From the NCBI GenBank assembly GCA_007118445.1, contig SKRP01000072.1:1-35076 (forward strand): a stretch of 35,076 bases of DNA. The letters run 5' to 3'. The stretch's first letter is position 1. Each line of letters begins with the position of its first letter. The notes under the pieces were generated by a model. It did no database searches. It worked only from the letters and a program-made list of their open reading frames with translations, and was not told the origin of the DNA. Origin of the DNA: Natronohydrobacter sp. (GTDB lineage Bacteria; Pseudomonadota; Alphaproteobacteria; Rhodobacterales; Rhodobacteraceae). Below are positions 9,381-18,671 of the stretch, one piece after another. The position numbers were made by a program, and so were the translations under genes.

Positions 9381-10604
9381 TCAGGCAGAAATTTCGGCGC
9401 GATTTAGCGCACAATGCGACCAGAGCCCGTCCATTGCGCGCACAAGATCATCGATCATGCGGGGCGTGTGCACGGGCGAGGGCGTGAAACGCAACCGCTC
9501 GGTGCCGCGCGGCACGGTCGGGAAATTGATCGGCTGGGCATAAATCCCGTAGCGATCCAGCAACATATCCGAAATCACCTTGCAATGCACCGGATCTCCG
9601 ACATGGACCGGAACGATATGGCTGCCATGATCGATGATCGGCATTCCAAGCGCGCGCAGGCGCATTTTCAGGATGCGCGCGTTTTCCTGCTGCTTGTCAC
9701 GCAGATGCTGGGCCGATTTCAGAAACTCGACCGATGCCACCGCCCCTGCCACCACAGCCGGCGGCAATGAGGTCGAAAAGATGAAGCCCGGCGCATAGGA
9801 ACGCACGGCATCGCACATCTTCGCCGAGGCGGCGATATAGCCGCCCTGCACGCCGTAAGCCTTGGCCAGCGTGCCGTTGATGATGTCGATCCGGCCCATC
9901 AGCCCGTCACGCTCGGCCACACCCGCGCCGCGCGGGCCATACATGCCGACGGCGTGCACTTCATCGATATAGGTCAACGCGCCGAATTCATTTGCCAGAT
10001 CGCAGATCTCCGCGATCGGGCCAAAATCGCCATCCATGGAATAGATCGATTCGAAAGCGATCAGCTTGGGCGCGGCAGGATCGTCCGCTGCGAGCAATTC
10101 GCGCAGATGCGCCAGATCATTATGCCGGAAAATCCGCTTCGCGCCACCATTGCGCCGCACGCCCTCGATCATCGAGGCGTGGTTGAGCGCATCCGAATAG
10201 ATGATCAGGCCCGGAAACAATCTGGGCAGGGTCGACAGCGTTGCGTCATTCGCGACATAGGCGGAATTGAAGACCAGCGCGGCCTCTTTCTGGTGCAGAT
10301 CGGCCAGCGAGGCTTCCAGTCGCTTGTGATAGACTGTCGTTCCGGAAATGTTGCGCGTCCCGCCAGAGCCCGCGCCCGCCGCGTCCAGCGCCTCATGCAT
10401 CGCGTCCAGAACGATCTTCTGCTGGCCCATGCCCAGATAGTCATTGCCGCACCAGACCACGATATCCTGTTTGCCACCATCAGGGCGGGTCCAGACTGCA
10501 TGCGGGAAGAACCCCTTGCGCCGCTCGATGTCGATAAAGGTGCGGTAGCGGCCTTCTTCGTGAAGACGATTCAGGGCCGTGTCGAGCGCAGCATTATAGT
10601 CCAA
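9381..10604 (-). CDS. hemA: 5-aminolevulinate synthase, probable TTG start
   Basis: [38 protein letters not shown]...[12 protein letters not shown]...[45 protein letters not shown]...; TTG at 10604 is preceded by GGGAGAAGG and gives 407 aa. Confidence 0.96.
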   Translation of the reverse strand: MDYNAALDTALNRLHEEGRYRTFIDIERRKGFFPHAVWTRPDGGKQDIVVWCGNDYLGMGQQKIVLDAMHEALDAAGAGSGGTRNISGTTVYHKRLEASLADLHQKEAALVFNSAYVANDATLSTLPRLFPGLIIYSDALNHASMIEGVRRNGGAKRIFRHNDLAHLRELLAADDPAAPKLIAFESIYSMDGDFGPIAEICDLANEFGALTYIDEVHAVGMYGPRGAGVAERDGLMGRIDIINGTLAKAYGVQGGYIAASAKMCDAVRSYAPGFIFSTSLPPAVVAGAVASVEFLKSAQHLRDKQQENARILKMRLRALGMPIIDHGSHIVPVHVGDPVHCKVISDMLLDRYGIYAQPINFPTVPRGTERLRFTPSPVHTPRMIDDLVRAMDGLWSHCALNRAEISA

Positions 10605-10654
10605 GACCTTCTCCCTCGCGTGCTCAGCTAGGTATATTCGTATCTGTCTATCTA

Positions 10655-10676
10655 GCTTTGCCAAAAAAGGCAAAGC
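10655..10676. repeat. Perfect 8-bp inverted repeat (GCTTTGCC-A6-GGCAAAGC) in the hemA upstream region
   Basis: GCTTTGCC AAAAAA GGCAAAGC read directly. Confidence 0.85.
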
Positions 10677-10720
10677 AAGACTTGTCTAAGCGGATTAACG
10701 CATGCCGCGCCATTCGACAT

Positions 10721-10734
10721 ATGATTTAGATCAA
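10721..10734. promoter_or_regulatory. Candidate FNR/FnrL box upstream of hemA
   Basis: ATGAT-TTAG-ATCAA matches TTGAT-N4-ATCAA at 9 of 10 positions; about 117 nt upstream of the hemA TTG start. Confidence 0.65.
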
Positions 10735-10848
10735 TTCCAGTGCCTGATGGCCGGAAAGTCGGAAAGCGCGACGCTGTGTCGCCGCACATGCCGGTCCCGA
10801 ACCTGCCTGTAGGCAGGATCGGAACAGGGGTTGCAACAGCTTTCCGGC

Positions 10849-11250
10849 CTAGCGCGGCGCAACTTCCAGCACGACCTGGCAGGCCGCCCCCCCGCTCCGG
10901 GCTGCATTGCAGGCATCGAGCGCGGCCGCGCGCGCCGTTTCGATATCGGGCAAGCCGGAAATGGCGCTGGCCGAGTCAACCGGCATGCCCTCGCGCACGA
11001 AGCCTTCATCCGGGGCGACCGCAAGGGCCGCGTGCCCGCCAGCTTCCGGCAGGAACACCATCAGGGCATCGCTGTTCTGGCCGACCAGACGCAGCGTCTG
11101 CAATTCCTCTTCGGACAGGAAACCATGCGGCAGGATGGTCACTGCGGCACCCTCTAGCTGATATTGCTCGGCCTGTGCTTGCTGCGCCATCGCCCCTGCC
11201 GGGATTGCCAGTGCCAGAAACCCGGCCAGTGCACTCTTTACAATTGTCAT
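10849..11250 (-). CDS. Secreted hypothetical protein
   Basis: MTIVKSALAGFLALAIPAGAMAQQAQAEQYQLEGAAVTILPHGFLSEEELQTLRLVGQ...; signal peptide and two C-terminal cysteines. Confidence 0.7.
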   Translation of the reverse strand: MTIVKSALAGFLALAIPAGAMAQQAQAEQYQLEGAAVTILPHGFLSEEELQTLRLVGQNSDALMVFLPEAGGHAALAVAPDEGFVREGMPVDSASAISGLPDIETARAAALDACNAARSGGAACQVVLEVAPR

Positions 11251-11370
11251 CTTTCCCCTCGCGAGAATCACCTGTTGTCAGGGCGGACTATAGCCGCTGC
11301 GACAGCTCTGGACAGCCCCGGCCGCTCTGATACCTTCGCGCCAGACATCAACCTTGCCGGAGGCCCCGAG

Positions 11371-12756
11371 ATGAGCACAGCCCTGACCCCAGTTCTGGAC
11401 CGGATCGACGCGGATCTGCCACAGGCGCTGGACCGTCTCTCGGAACTGCTGCGTATCCCCTCGATTTCGACTGATCCGGTGCACAAGACCGATGTGGCGC
11501 AGGCGGCTGACTGGCTGGTGAATGACCTGAAGTCGATGGGGTTTGATGCGCGCAGGGATGAAACGCCCGGCCATCCGATGGTTGTGGCCAGGGGCGGTGC
11601 AGCGCGCGGACCGCATCTGCTGTTTTACGGACATTATGATGTGCAGCCGGTCGATCCGCTGGATCTGTGGCACAGCGATCCTTTCGCGCCGCAGATCGAG
11701 GAAACGCCTGTCGGAAAGGTGATCCGCGCGCGCGGGGCTTCGGATGACAAGGGCCAGCTCATGACCTTTATCGAGGCCTGCCGCGCCTGGCTGGCCGTGC
11801 ATGGATCGCTGCCGGTGCAGCTGAGTTTCTGCCTGGAGGGCGAGGAAGAAAGCGGCTCGCCTTCGCTGGTGCCCTATCTGAAAGCCAATGCCGACGCGCT
11901 GAAAGCCGATATCGCGCTGATCTGCGACACCACGCTGTTTGATGCGCAGACCCCCGGCATCACCACCATGCTGCGCGGATTGATGGGCGATGAGGTGATC
12001 ATCCACGGCCCGACCCGCGATCTGCATTCGGGCGCGTTCGGGGGCGCGGCGATGAACCCTGCGCGGGTGCTGGCGCGCGTGCTGGCCGGATTGCATGACG
12101 ATCAGGGCCGCGTCACCCTGCCCGGTTTCTACGATGACGTGCCCGAAATCCCGGACGATCTGCGCGCCCAATGGGAGGGGCTTGGCTTTGATGCAGAGGC
12201 GTTTCTGGGCGATGTCGGCCTGAGCCAGCCCGCAGGTGAAGCCGGGCGCAGCGCGCTGGAAATGATCTGGGCGCGACCGACCTGCGAAATCAACGGCATG
12301 ATTTCGGGCTATACGGGCGCAGGCTTCAAGACCGTTCTGCCCGCCCGCGCCTCGGCCAAGGTCAGTTTCCGGCTGGTGGGCACTCAGGACCCGCACAAGA
12401 TACGCGAAACATTCCGCGCCTATGTCGCCGCGCAGATCCCGGCCGATTGCCGGGTCGAATTCATCACCCATGGGGCCTCGCCTGCCTCGGTCATGGAAAC
12501 CAGCCATCCGGCATTCGAGGCCGCGCGTCAGGCGCTGTCGGATGAATGGCCCAAACCCGCAGCTTTCGTGGGCGCGGGCGGGTCGATCCCGATTGCCGGA
12601 TATTTCAAAACCATACTTGGCATGGATTCCATGCTGATCGGCTTTGCGAAAGAAGATGACCAGATCCACTCGCCAAATGAAAAGTATGATCTGGACAGCT
12701 TCCATCGCGGAATCCGGTCCTGGGCGCGTATTATAGACGCAGTTTCAAGGGTTTGA
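11371..12756 (+). CDS. M20-family metallopeptidase/dipeptidase
   Basis: LLRIPSISTDP...LLFYGHYDVQPVDPLDLWHSDPF...RGASDDKGQLMTFIEA...FCLEGEEESGSPSL...FVGAGGSIPI. Confidence 0.95.
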   Translation: MSTALTPVLDRIDADLPQALDRLSELLRIPSISTDPVHKTDVAQAADWLVNDLKSMGFDARRDETPGHPMVVARGGAARGPHLLFYGHYDVQPVDPLDLWHSDPFAPQIEETPVGKVIRARGASDDKGQLMTFIEACRAWLAVHGSLPVQLSFCLEGEEESGSPSLVPYLKANADALKADIALICDTTLFDAQTPGITTMLRGLMGDEVIIHGPTRDLHSGAFGGAAMNPARVLARVLAGLHDDQGRVTLPGFYDDVPEIPDDLRAQWEGLGFDAEAFLGDVGLSQPAGEAGRSALEMIWARPTCEINGMISGYTGAGFKTVLPARASAKVSFRLVGTQDPHKIRETFRAYVAAQIPADCRVEFITHGASPASVMETSHPAFEAARQALSDEWPKPAAFVGAGGSIPIAGYFKTILGMDSMLIGFAKEDDQIHSPNEKYDLDSFHRGIRSWARIIDAVSRV

Positions 12757-13946
12757 GCCGCGTGGTTGAGACATTGCCGCAAATCACGCAGGATCCGGTT
12801 GATATCGGGTTTGTGCAAGACCCCTATGCGGCCTATGACCAGTGGCGCAAACTCGGGCCGCTGGTCCACTGGCAGGAATACAACATGCCCTGCGCCGTCA
12901 GCTATGCGGCGGCCAACGCGATTCTGCGTGACCGGCGCTTCGGACGCGTGCCACTGGCGCCGATCACCCGGCCCGACCACCTAACGCCCTTCTACGATAT
13001 CGAAGCCCATTCGATGCTGGAACTCGAACCCCCGCGCCACACGCGGCTGCGCAATCTGGTGCTGCGCGCCTTCACCTCGCGCCGCATCAACGCGCTGGCC
13101 CCGGACATCGACGCGCTTTGCACAGACCTGCTTGCGAAACTTCCCGAAGATGGCCCTTTCGACCTGATCGCCAGCTATGCTCAGCCGCTGCCGGTCATCA
13201 TCATCGCGCGGCTGCTGGGGGTGCCTGACAGCATGGCCCCCGATCTGCTGCGCTGGTCGCACGCGATGGTCGGCATGTATCAGGCCGGGCGCACCCGCGC
13301 CGATGAGGACCGCGCTGTCACCGCCAGCCGCGATTTCGTGGCCTTCCTGCGTTCCCATATCGACCGCCGCAGAAACGATCCGCAAGATGATCTGATCACC
13401 CATCTGATCGCCGCCGAAGATGACGGCCAGACGCTCAGCACCGACGAGATGATCTCGACCTGCATCCTGCTCTTGAATGCGGGCCATGAAGCAAGTGTTC
13501 ACAGCCTGGGCAATGCCGTCAAGACGCTGATCGAAACCGGCCATTATGCCACGACCCCGGTCACAGATGCGCTGGTCGAGGAATGTCTGCGTTTCGACCC
13601 GCCGCTGCATCTGTTCGCGCGATGGGCCTATGACGATATCGAGGTCATGGGCCGCACCATTCCCAAGGGCACGCAGATCGCCTGTCTGCTGGGGGCCGCC
13701 AATCGCTGTCCGCGCCATTGGGACGCGCCGGAAGAGTTCCACCCCACACGCCTGCCGAAACCGCATCTCGGCTTTGGGGCGGGGCTGCATTTCTGCCTTG
13801 GTGCGCCGCTTGCGCGACTGGAGCTGCGCCTCGCGCTGCAGGCCCTCATCCGCGCCCGGCCCTGCCTGACCCTGACCGAACAAGCGCGCTACGCGGATAT
13901 CTACCATTTCCACGGGCTTTCGCGTCTGATGGTCGCGCAGGCGTGA
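12753..13946 (+). CDS. Cytochrome P450
   Basis: Heme-binding loop [17 protein letters not shown]; ExxR-like [22 protein letters not shown] region; I-helix [16 protein letters not shown] start overlaps the preceding stop, or GTG at 12762. Confidence 0.94.
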   Translation: MSRVVETLPQITQDPVDIGFVQDPYAAYDQWRKLGPLVHWQEYNMPCAVSYAAANAILRDRRFGRVPLAPITRPDHLTPFYDIEAHSMLELEPPRHTRLRNLVLRAFTSRRINALAPDIDALCTDLLAKLPEDGPFDLIASYAQPLPVIIIARLLGVPDSMAPDLLRWSHAMVGMYQAGRTRADEDRAVTASRDFVAFLRSHIDRRRNDPQDDLITHLIAAEDDGQTLSTDEMISTCILLLNAGHEASVHSLGNAVKTLIETGHYATTPVTDALVEECLRFDPPLHLFARWAYDDIEVMGRTIPKGTQIACLLGAANRCPRHWDAPEEFHPTRLPKPHLGFGAGLHFCLGAPLARLELRLALQALIRARPCLTLTEQARYADIYHFHGLSRLMVAQA

Positions 13947-14022
13947 CCCCTTTCCCTTGCACCTTGCGCGGATATGTTTCACATCAGGCACGACAGCGTT
14001 TGACAGGCGGGACGACAGGATC

Positions 14023-14994
14023 ATGACGGCACAAGACAAACCCACCGAAGAAATCTCGGTTCGCGATGTTTTCGGGATCGATTCGGAAATGAAGGTCAAA
14101 GCCTTTGCCGAACCTTCCGAGCGCGTGCCCGCCATCGACCCGACCTATAAATTCGACCCCGACACCACACTCGCGATTCTGGCAGGCTTTGCCTATAACC
14201 GCCGCGTGATGATCCAGGGCTATCACGGCACCGGGAAATCCACCCATATCGAACAGGTCGCGGCACGGCTGAACTGGCCCTCGGTGCGGGTGAACCTCGA
14301 CAGCCATATCTCGCGGATCGACATGATCGGCAAGGATGCGATCAAGCTGCGCGACGGCGTACAGGTCACGGAATTTCAGGAAGGCATCCTGCCCTGGGCG
14401 CTTCGCAACCCGGTGGCGATCGTGTTCGACGAATATGATGCGGGCCGCCCGGATGTGATGTTCGTCATCCAGCGCGTGCTGGAACATGACGGCAAGCTGA
14501 CGCTGCTCGACCAGAACGAAATCATCACCCCGCATCCGTGCTTCCGCCTGTTCGCGACCGCGAATACGGTTGGCCTGGGCGATACGACCGGGCTTTACCA
14601 CGGCGTGCAGCAGATCAATCAGGCACAGATGGACCGCTGGTCGCTGGTGGCCACGCTGAACTACCTCAGCCATGACGCGGAAACCGCCATCGTGCTGGCC
14701 AAGAACCCGGCCTATAACACGGCCAAGGGGCGGCAGGAGCTGAGCCAGATGGTGACAGTTGCCGACCTGACGCGCACGGCTTTCATGAATGGCGATCTGT
14801 CCACCGTGATGTCGCCGCGGACCGTGATCAACTGGGCCGAGAATGCGCGCATCTTCCGCTCGATCGGCTATGCGTTCCGGCTGTCCTTCCTGAACAAATG
14901 CGACGAGCTGGAGCGCCAGACCGTGGCCGAATTCTACCAGCGCTGCTTTGACGAGGAACTGCCCGAATCCGCTGTGAGCACTGCTTTGGGCTGA
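14023..14994 (+). CDS. cobS: Cobaltochelatase subunit CobS (AAA+ ATPase)
   Basis: [96 protein letters not shown]...; Walker [10 protein letters not shown]. Confidence 0.97.
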   Translation: MTAQDKPTEEISVRDVFGIDSEMKVKAFAEPSERVPAIDPTYKFDPDTTLAILAGFAYNRRVMIQGYHGTGKSTHIEQVAARLNWPSVRVNLDSHISRIDMIGKDAIKLRDGVQVTEFQEGILPWALRNPVAIVFDEYDAGRPDVMFVIQRVLEHDGKLTLLDQNEIITPHPCFRLFATANTVGLGDTTGLYHGVQQINQAQMDRWSLVATLNYLSHDAETAIVLAKNPAYNTAKGRQELSQMVTVADLTRTAFMNGDLSTVMSPRTVINWAENARIFRSIGYAFRLSFLNKCDELERQTVAEFYQRCFDEELPESAVSTALG

Positions 14995-15036
14995 CACCTG
15001 CGCGCGGCAATGGCTGCGCACAGGGGATAGGGCAGA

Positions 15037-15453
15037 TCAGCCCAGCGGTCGGGGCGTCAGCGCCAGATACAGCCCGACCGCCAGCAGCAGGATATGAAAC
15101 TGGTTGAACAGGATCAGATCCAGCGGCGGGGCCCAATAGGCCACGATCAGGACACCCGTGACAATCACTGCTGCGCCTGCACCGGCAAGGCGCGTGATCA
15201 CTTCTGCCGCCGGGCCGCGCCAGAGCCCGCCTGCGATCAGCATCGCCGCGACGACCAGTTCGCCGATTCCCGCAAGCGCCCAGAGAAACAGGGGCAAACC
15301 CCAACCCGCTGCGACATCTGCGGAGAGCGGGAACTTGTCGAGACCATATTGCACCAAAACCAGCGCCAGTGGCAGGCGCAACACCCAATGGGCATGAGAC
15401 ACGCGGGGCATGTTCTGCGCCGTGCGGTCGATGAAACCGGAAATATCTGACAT
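15037..15453 (-). CDS. DoxX-like integral membrane protein
   Basis: MSDISGFIDRTAQNMPRVSHAHWVLRLPLALVLVQYGLDKFPLSADVAAGWGLPLFLWALAGIGELVVAAMLIAGG...; four TM segments. Confidence 0.7.
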   Translation of the reverse strand: MSDISGFIDRTAQNMPRVSHAHWVLRLPLALVLVQYGLDKFPLSADVAAGWGLPLFLWALAGIGELVVAAMLIAGGLWRGPAAEVITRLAGAGAAVIVTGVLIVAYWAPPLDLILFNQFHILLLAVGLYLALTPRPLG

Positions 15454-15666
15454 GTGATATCCTCGTGCTGAATGGATGATACCAGACCTACGCATCATCC
15501 CCCGATGCCGATGACCGGTTCTGATCACAGAACGCTCACAATCGCGTCGGCACCACCCTTCCCGCAGCCGGGGCTGCCAGGATGCGAGGATTGCACATCG
15601 CATCCCGTGCCGAATGCGTCACCGCCCGTCTGATGCGACCGACGGTGACGCTGCCAATTGCGCGGA

Positions 15667-16578
15667 TCAATGCGCGGGGCGGATGAAGCTGCCGTTGCGC
15701 AATTCGCGGATCGCCTGCTGGATTTCGGCCTGCGTGTTCATGACAATGGGGCCATGCCAGGCAACGGGCTCCTGCAGCGGGGCACCGGAAATCAGCAGGA
15801 AGCGCACCCCCTCTTCGCCCGCCTGCACTGTCACCTCATCGCCGGTGCCGAAGCGGATCAGGGTCCGGTCGCCGGACATGTCGCGGATATTGACCTCCTG
15901 CCCCATCACCTCTTTCTCCAGCAACACGCCGGACGGGGGCGAGGCATCGGCAAAAGCGCCGGACCCGGCAAAGACATAGGCGAAGGCGCGGCGATAGGTA
16001 TCCACCTTGAAGGTCTTGCGCACACCGGGCGGCACCGAGATATCCAGATATTGCGGGTCTGCCGCGATCCCGTCCACCGGGCCGCGCTTGCCCCAGAACT
16101 CGCCGACGATCACACGGGTTTTCGTGCCGTCATCATCGATCACTTCGGGGATATCCTTGCCCTGCACATCCTGATAGCGTGGCGCTGTCATTTTCAGACT
16201 GCCCGGCAGATTGGCCCAGAGCTGGAAGCCATGCATCTGGCCCTGCGCATTGCCGCGCGGCATTTCCTGATGCAGGATCCCGGAACCGGCGGTCATCCAT
16301 TGCACATCCCCTGCACCCAATGTGCCGGTATTGCCCAGGCTGTCGCCGTGATCGACCTCGCCGGCCAGAACATAGGTGATGGTCTCGATCCCGCGATGCG
16401 GATGCCAGGGGAAACCGCGCAGGTAATGTTCGGGGATGTCGTTGCGGAAATCATCGAAAAGCAGAAATGGGTCCAGTTCGGATGGATCATGAAAGCCGAA
16501 GGCGCGGTGCAGATGCACCCCGGCCCCTTCCATCGTGGGTTGTGCCTTGCGGGCTTCGAGAGTGGGCCGAATGGACAT
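15667..16578 (-). CDS. Pirin family protein
   Basis: HLHRAFGFHDPSELDPFLLFDDFRNDIPEHYLRGFPWHPHRGIETITYVLAGEVDHGDSLGNTGTLGAGDVQWMTAGSGILHQEMP. Confidence 0.96.
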   Translation of the reverse strand: MSIRPTLEARKAQPTMEGAGVHLHRAFGFHDPSELDPFLLFDDFRNDIPEHYLRGFPWHPHRGIETITYVLAGEVDHGDSLGNTGTLGAGDVQWMTAGSGILHQEMPRGNAQGQMHGFQLWANLPGSLKMTAPRYQDVQGKDIPEVIDDDGTKTRVIVGEFWGKRGPVDGIAADPQYLDISVPPGVRKTFKVDTYRRAFAYVFAGSGAFADASPPSGVLLEKEVMGQEVNIRDMSGDRTLIRFGTGDEVTVQAGEEGVRFLLISGAPLQEPVAWHGPIVMNTQAEIQQAIRELRNGSFIRPAH

Positions 16579-17166
16579 GATTTACCTCCGGGCTGCGTGT
16601 CCTACGGGTTAGAAATCGGTGCCAGAGCGGATTTTGGCAAGGTGCCAATGCGAACCGGTGCTGTTCACGGATGCACAGCCGAAGAACAGGTCGCTGCATC
16701 AGGAGCCCAAGACAATCGGCTGTCAGTCCCGGTATCAAAACCGTGCCGTTGCGCGCGCAGCTGACGGTCACAGCGATTACAGCCCCAGGTGCTGTGCTGC
16801 CCTGCACCTCGACTGCGAAACCTGCCGCCCGTTGACGGTCTGCCCTGCGCGATTTGCAGGCGATGCCGAGTTTGGGCGCACGCGCCTGCGGCTCGCTCAC
16901 TCAGGTTTTTTCTGTCGCGCCGGGTCCACCTCGGGGCGGTTCCTGGCAATCCTCTCTTCCCGCGCGCCACACCTGTCCAGGTTGTCGGCCCTTCAGCGCC
17001 TGCGCAGGGTGTCCGGTCCCACGCGCCTGCCTTGCCCGCCCCGACGCGCCTATGGGTCCGCGCCTTCCGGGTTTGCCATCGTGCGCACGAAACCTGTCCG
17101 AACCGACAACCCCGCAACGTTTGCAAACTCGCACTTGCCAGATGTGCATTCCGGCGGGCCAGCCCT

Positions 17167-17246
17167 GTCCTTACTGCCAGCCTGTCAGCTCAGTCCTTAC
17201 TGCCAACCATGTCCTTACTGCCAGCCCTGTCCTTACTGTTAGTCCG
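17167..17246. repeat. Tandem repeat, 18-bp period (GTCCTTACTGCCAGCCCT-like), 4 copies
   Basis: GTCCTTACTG occurs at 17167, 17193, 17211 and 17229; spacings 26, 18 and 18. Confidence 0.9.
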
Positions 17247-17624
17247 GCAGCATCTGTAGATATGCGTCAGCTGTGCGTCCCGCCCCGTTCGCCAGCCCGT
17301 GCCAAACCGTCAGCCGCTGAGAACCTGCGGGTCCGCGTCAGCAGGGCCACTTGTCCGACGTGCCAGACCTGATGAGACCATCGCCCCTGCAGCGCCTGCA
17401 GCTGTCCCTCGCCTGCCTGTCGGCATTGTCATGCCCGACCCTTCCGTCGTGCCTTTCTGTTCCTTGCGCTATGCGTTTCGCGGCCACCACGACTGTGCTC
17501 CCTATCGATCCTGACCCGCGCTAACGGCCGCTCCAGACGCAATACCCCTTAACCATATTGTCGGGCAGTTCGTAGCTTGGCTGGACGGATGACTTCATGC
17601 ATCCGATTGCCCCAACGGCATCGC

Positions 17625-18044
17625 TCACCCCCAGCCCCATTCCCAGCCCAATGCCAGGATGATCAGCACCAGACTGCTCAGCAGAACGGCCAGCGCCAGC
17701 CGGATCACCGGCCGCGCGCGGCTGAGCGCGGGCACGAAATCGACTGCATCGGGTTGTGACGCCTCGATCACGCAGGGCGCAGCCGGACCGCCCGCGCGGA
17801 TCTCTTCGGCGAAGCTGCGTAGCCTGTCGCCCGAAAGTACCGGATCAGTTCGCGGCGACAATCCTGCACCGGTCCCGGTTTCGGCCCGACGCCGGGCAGA
17901 GCGCAGCTTGGGCCATCTGGTCCAGATCTCGCGCGGTGGAAAAACCGGCAAGGTAATCTCGACCGGGTTGGCAACGATGCCCACCCGCGCCTGCCGCCGG
18001 GCACGCTGCGACTTTCGCTGTTGCACCGATATAGCCTGATGCAT
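17625..18044 (-). CDS. Hypothetical protein with single C-terminal TM segment (tail-anchored architecture)
   Basis: MHQAISVQQRKSQRARRQARVGIVANPVEITLPVFPPREIWTRWPKL... ending VIRLALAVLLSSLVLIILALGWEWGWG; GGGAG upstream of the ATG; co-directional with gspM. Confidence 0.6.
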   Translation of the reverse strand: MHQAISVQQRKSQRARRQARVGIVANPVEITLPVFPPREIWTRWPKLRSARRRAETGTGAGLSPRTDPVLSGDRLRSFAEEIRAGGPAAPCVIEASQPDAVDFVPALSRARPVIRLALAVLLSSLVLIILALGWEWGWG

Positions 18045-18191
18045 GAACTGACATCTCCCGTTTGAACCGAAGGCTACAGGCAAGATGTTAAGAAATTCTT
18101 GGCAACCGGCAGGCCCCACCCGGATCAAACCTGCTGAATTGAAGACCGCGCAGGGGCAGTCGCGCGCCCGCTACGACCACTGCGCGCGCTG

Positions 18192-18671
18192 TTATTGCGG
18201 GCGCAACAGAAACTCTGCCCGCACCTGACCGGGCTGATCGCCCCGACGCAGACTCAACTGCGCCAGATCATAACCCGTGCCGCGCTCGAAGGCTTCGAGC
18301 CAGGGCATGAGAATCACGAACTCCACCTCTTCCAGCAGCACGGCGATTCCGCCCCCGGTCGCAGTGGAGAGCGCGGCCGAAAGCCCGGCCTCCTGCAGGC
18401 TTGCATCAATCGCGCTCAGACCCGGCAAAGGCCGATCCGCGCGCGTGTCGGCCGGTGGCAACGCTGCCAGTTCCGCGCGCCGCGCCTCGAGCCAGCGCTC
18501 CAGCGCCTGCGCCTCGAGCAGGGCCTGGCGCGACGCGCTTTCGCGCGTCTCAAGCGGAACGATCACGCCGTGATACCATCCCAGCGGCAGCCCGACCACC
18601 AGCAACAGCGCCAGCAACCAGCGTTCGCGGCGCGTGCGCGCCAGCACGAAACGTTCCAGAGCCCCGGTCAT
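18192..18671 (-). CDS. gspM: Type II secretion system protein M
   Basis: Short protein with N-terminal TM (RERWLLALLLVVGLPLGWYHGVIVPL), follows gspL with 4-nt overlap; C-terminal LSLRRGDQPGQVRAEFLLRPQ. Confidence 0.82.
   Translation of the reverse strand: MTGALERFVLARTRRERWLLALLLVVGLPLGWYHGVIVPLETRESASRQALLEAQALERWLEARRAELAALPPADTRADRPLPGLSAIDASLQEAGLSAALSTATGGGIAVLLEEVEFVILMPWLEAFERGTGYDLAQLSLRRGDQPGQVRAEFLLRPQ

Noticed and set aside
10802-10817. CCTGCC-TGTA-GGCAGG hairpin after the secreted hypothetical as a terminator
   Set aside because: Only 6-bp stem and no T-tract on either strand; likely weak or chance.
11278-12705. 475-aa minus ORF opposite the M20 peptidase
   Set aside because: Shadow ORF of a well-supported plus-strand gene; no motif.
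12981-15021. Minus ORFs of 384 aa (12981..14135) and 345 aa (13984..15021) opposite P450 and cobS
   Set aside because: Shadow ORFs of strongly recognised genes; His/Arg/Gln-rich composition typical of antisense frames.
15658-16764. 368-aa + ORF opposite pirin
   Set aside because: Antisense to a clear pirin gene; no family resemblance.
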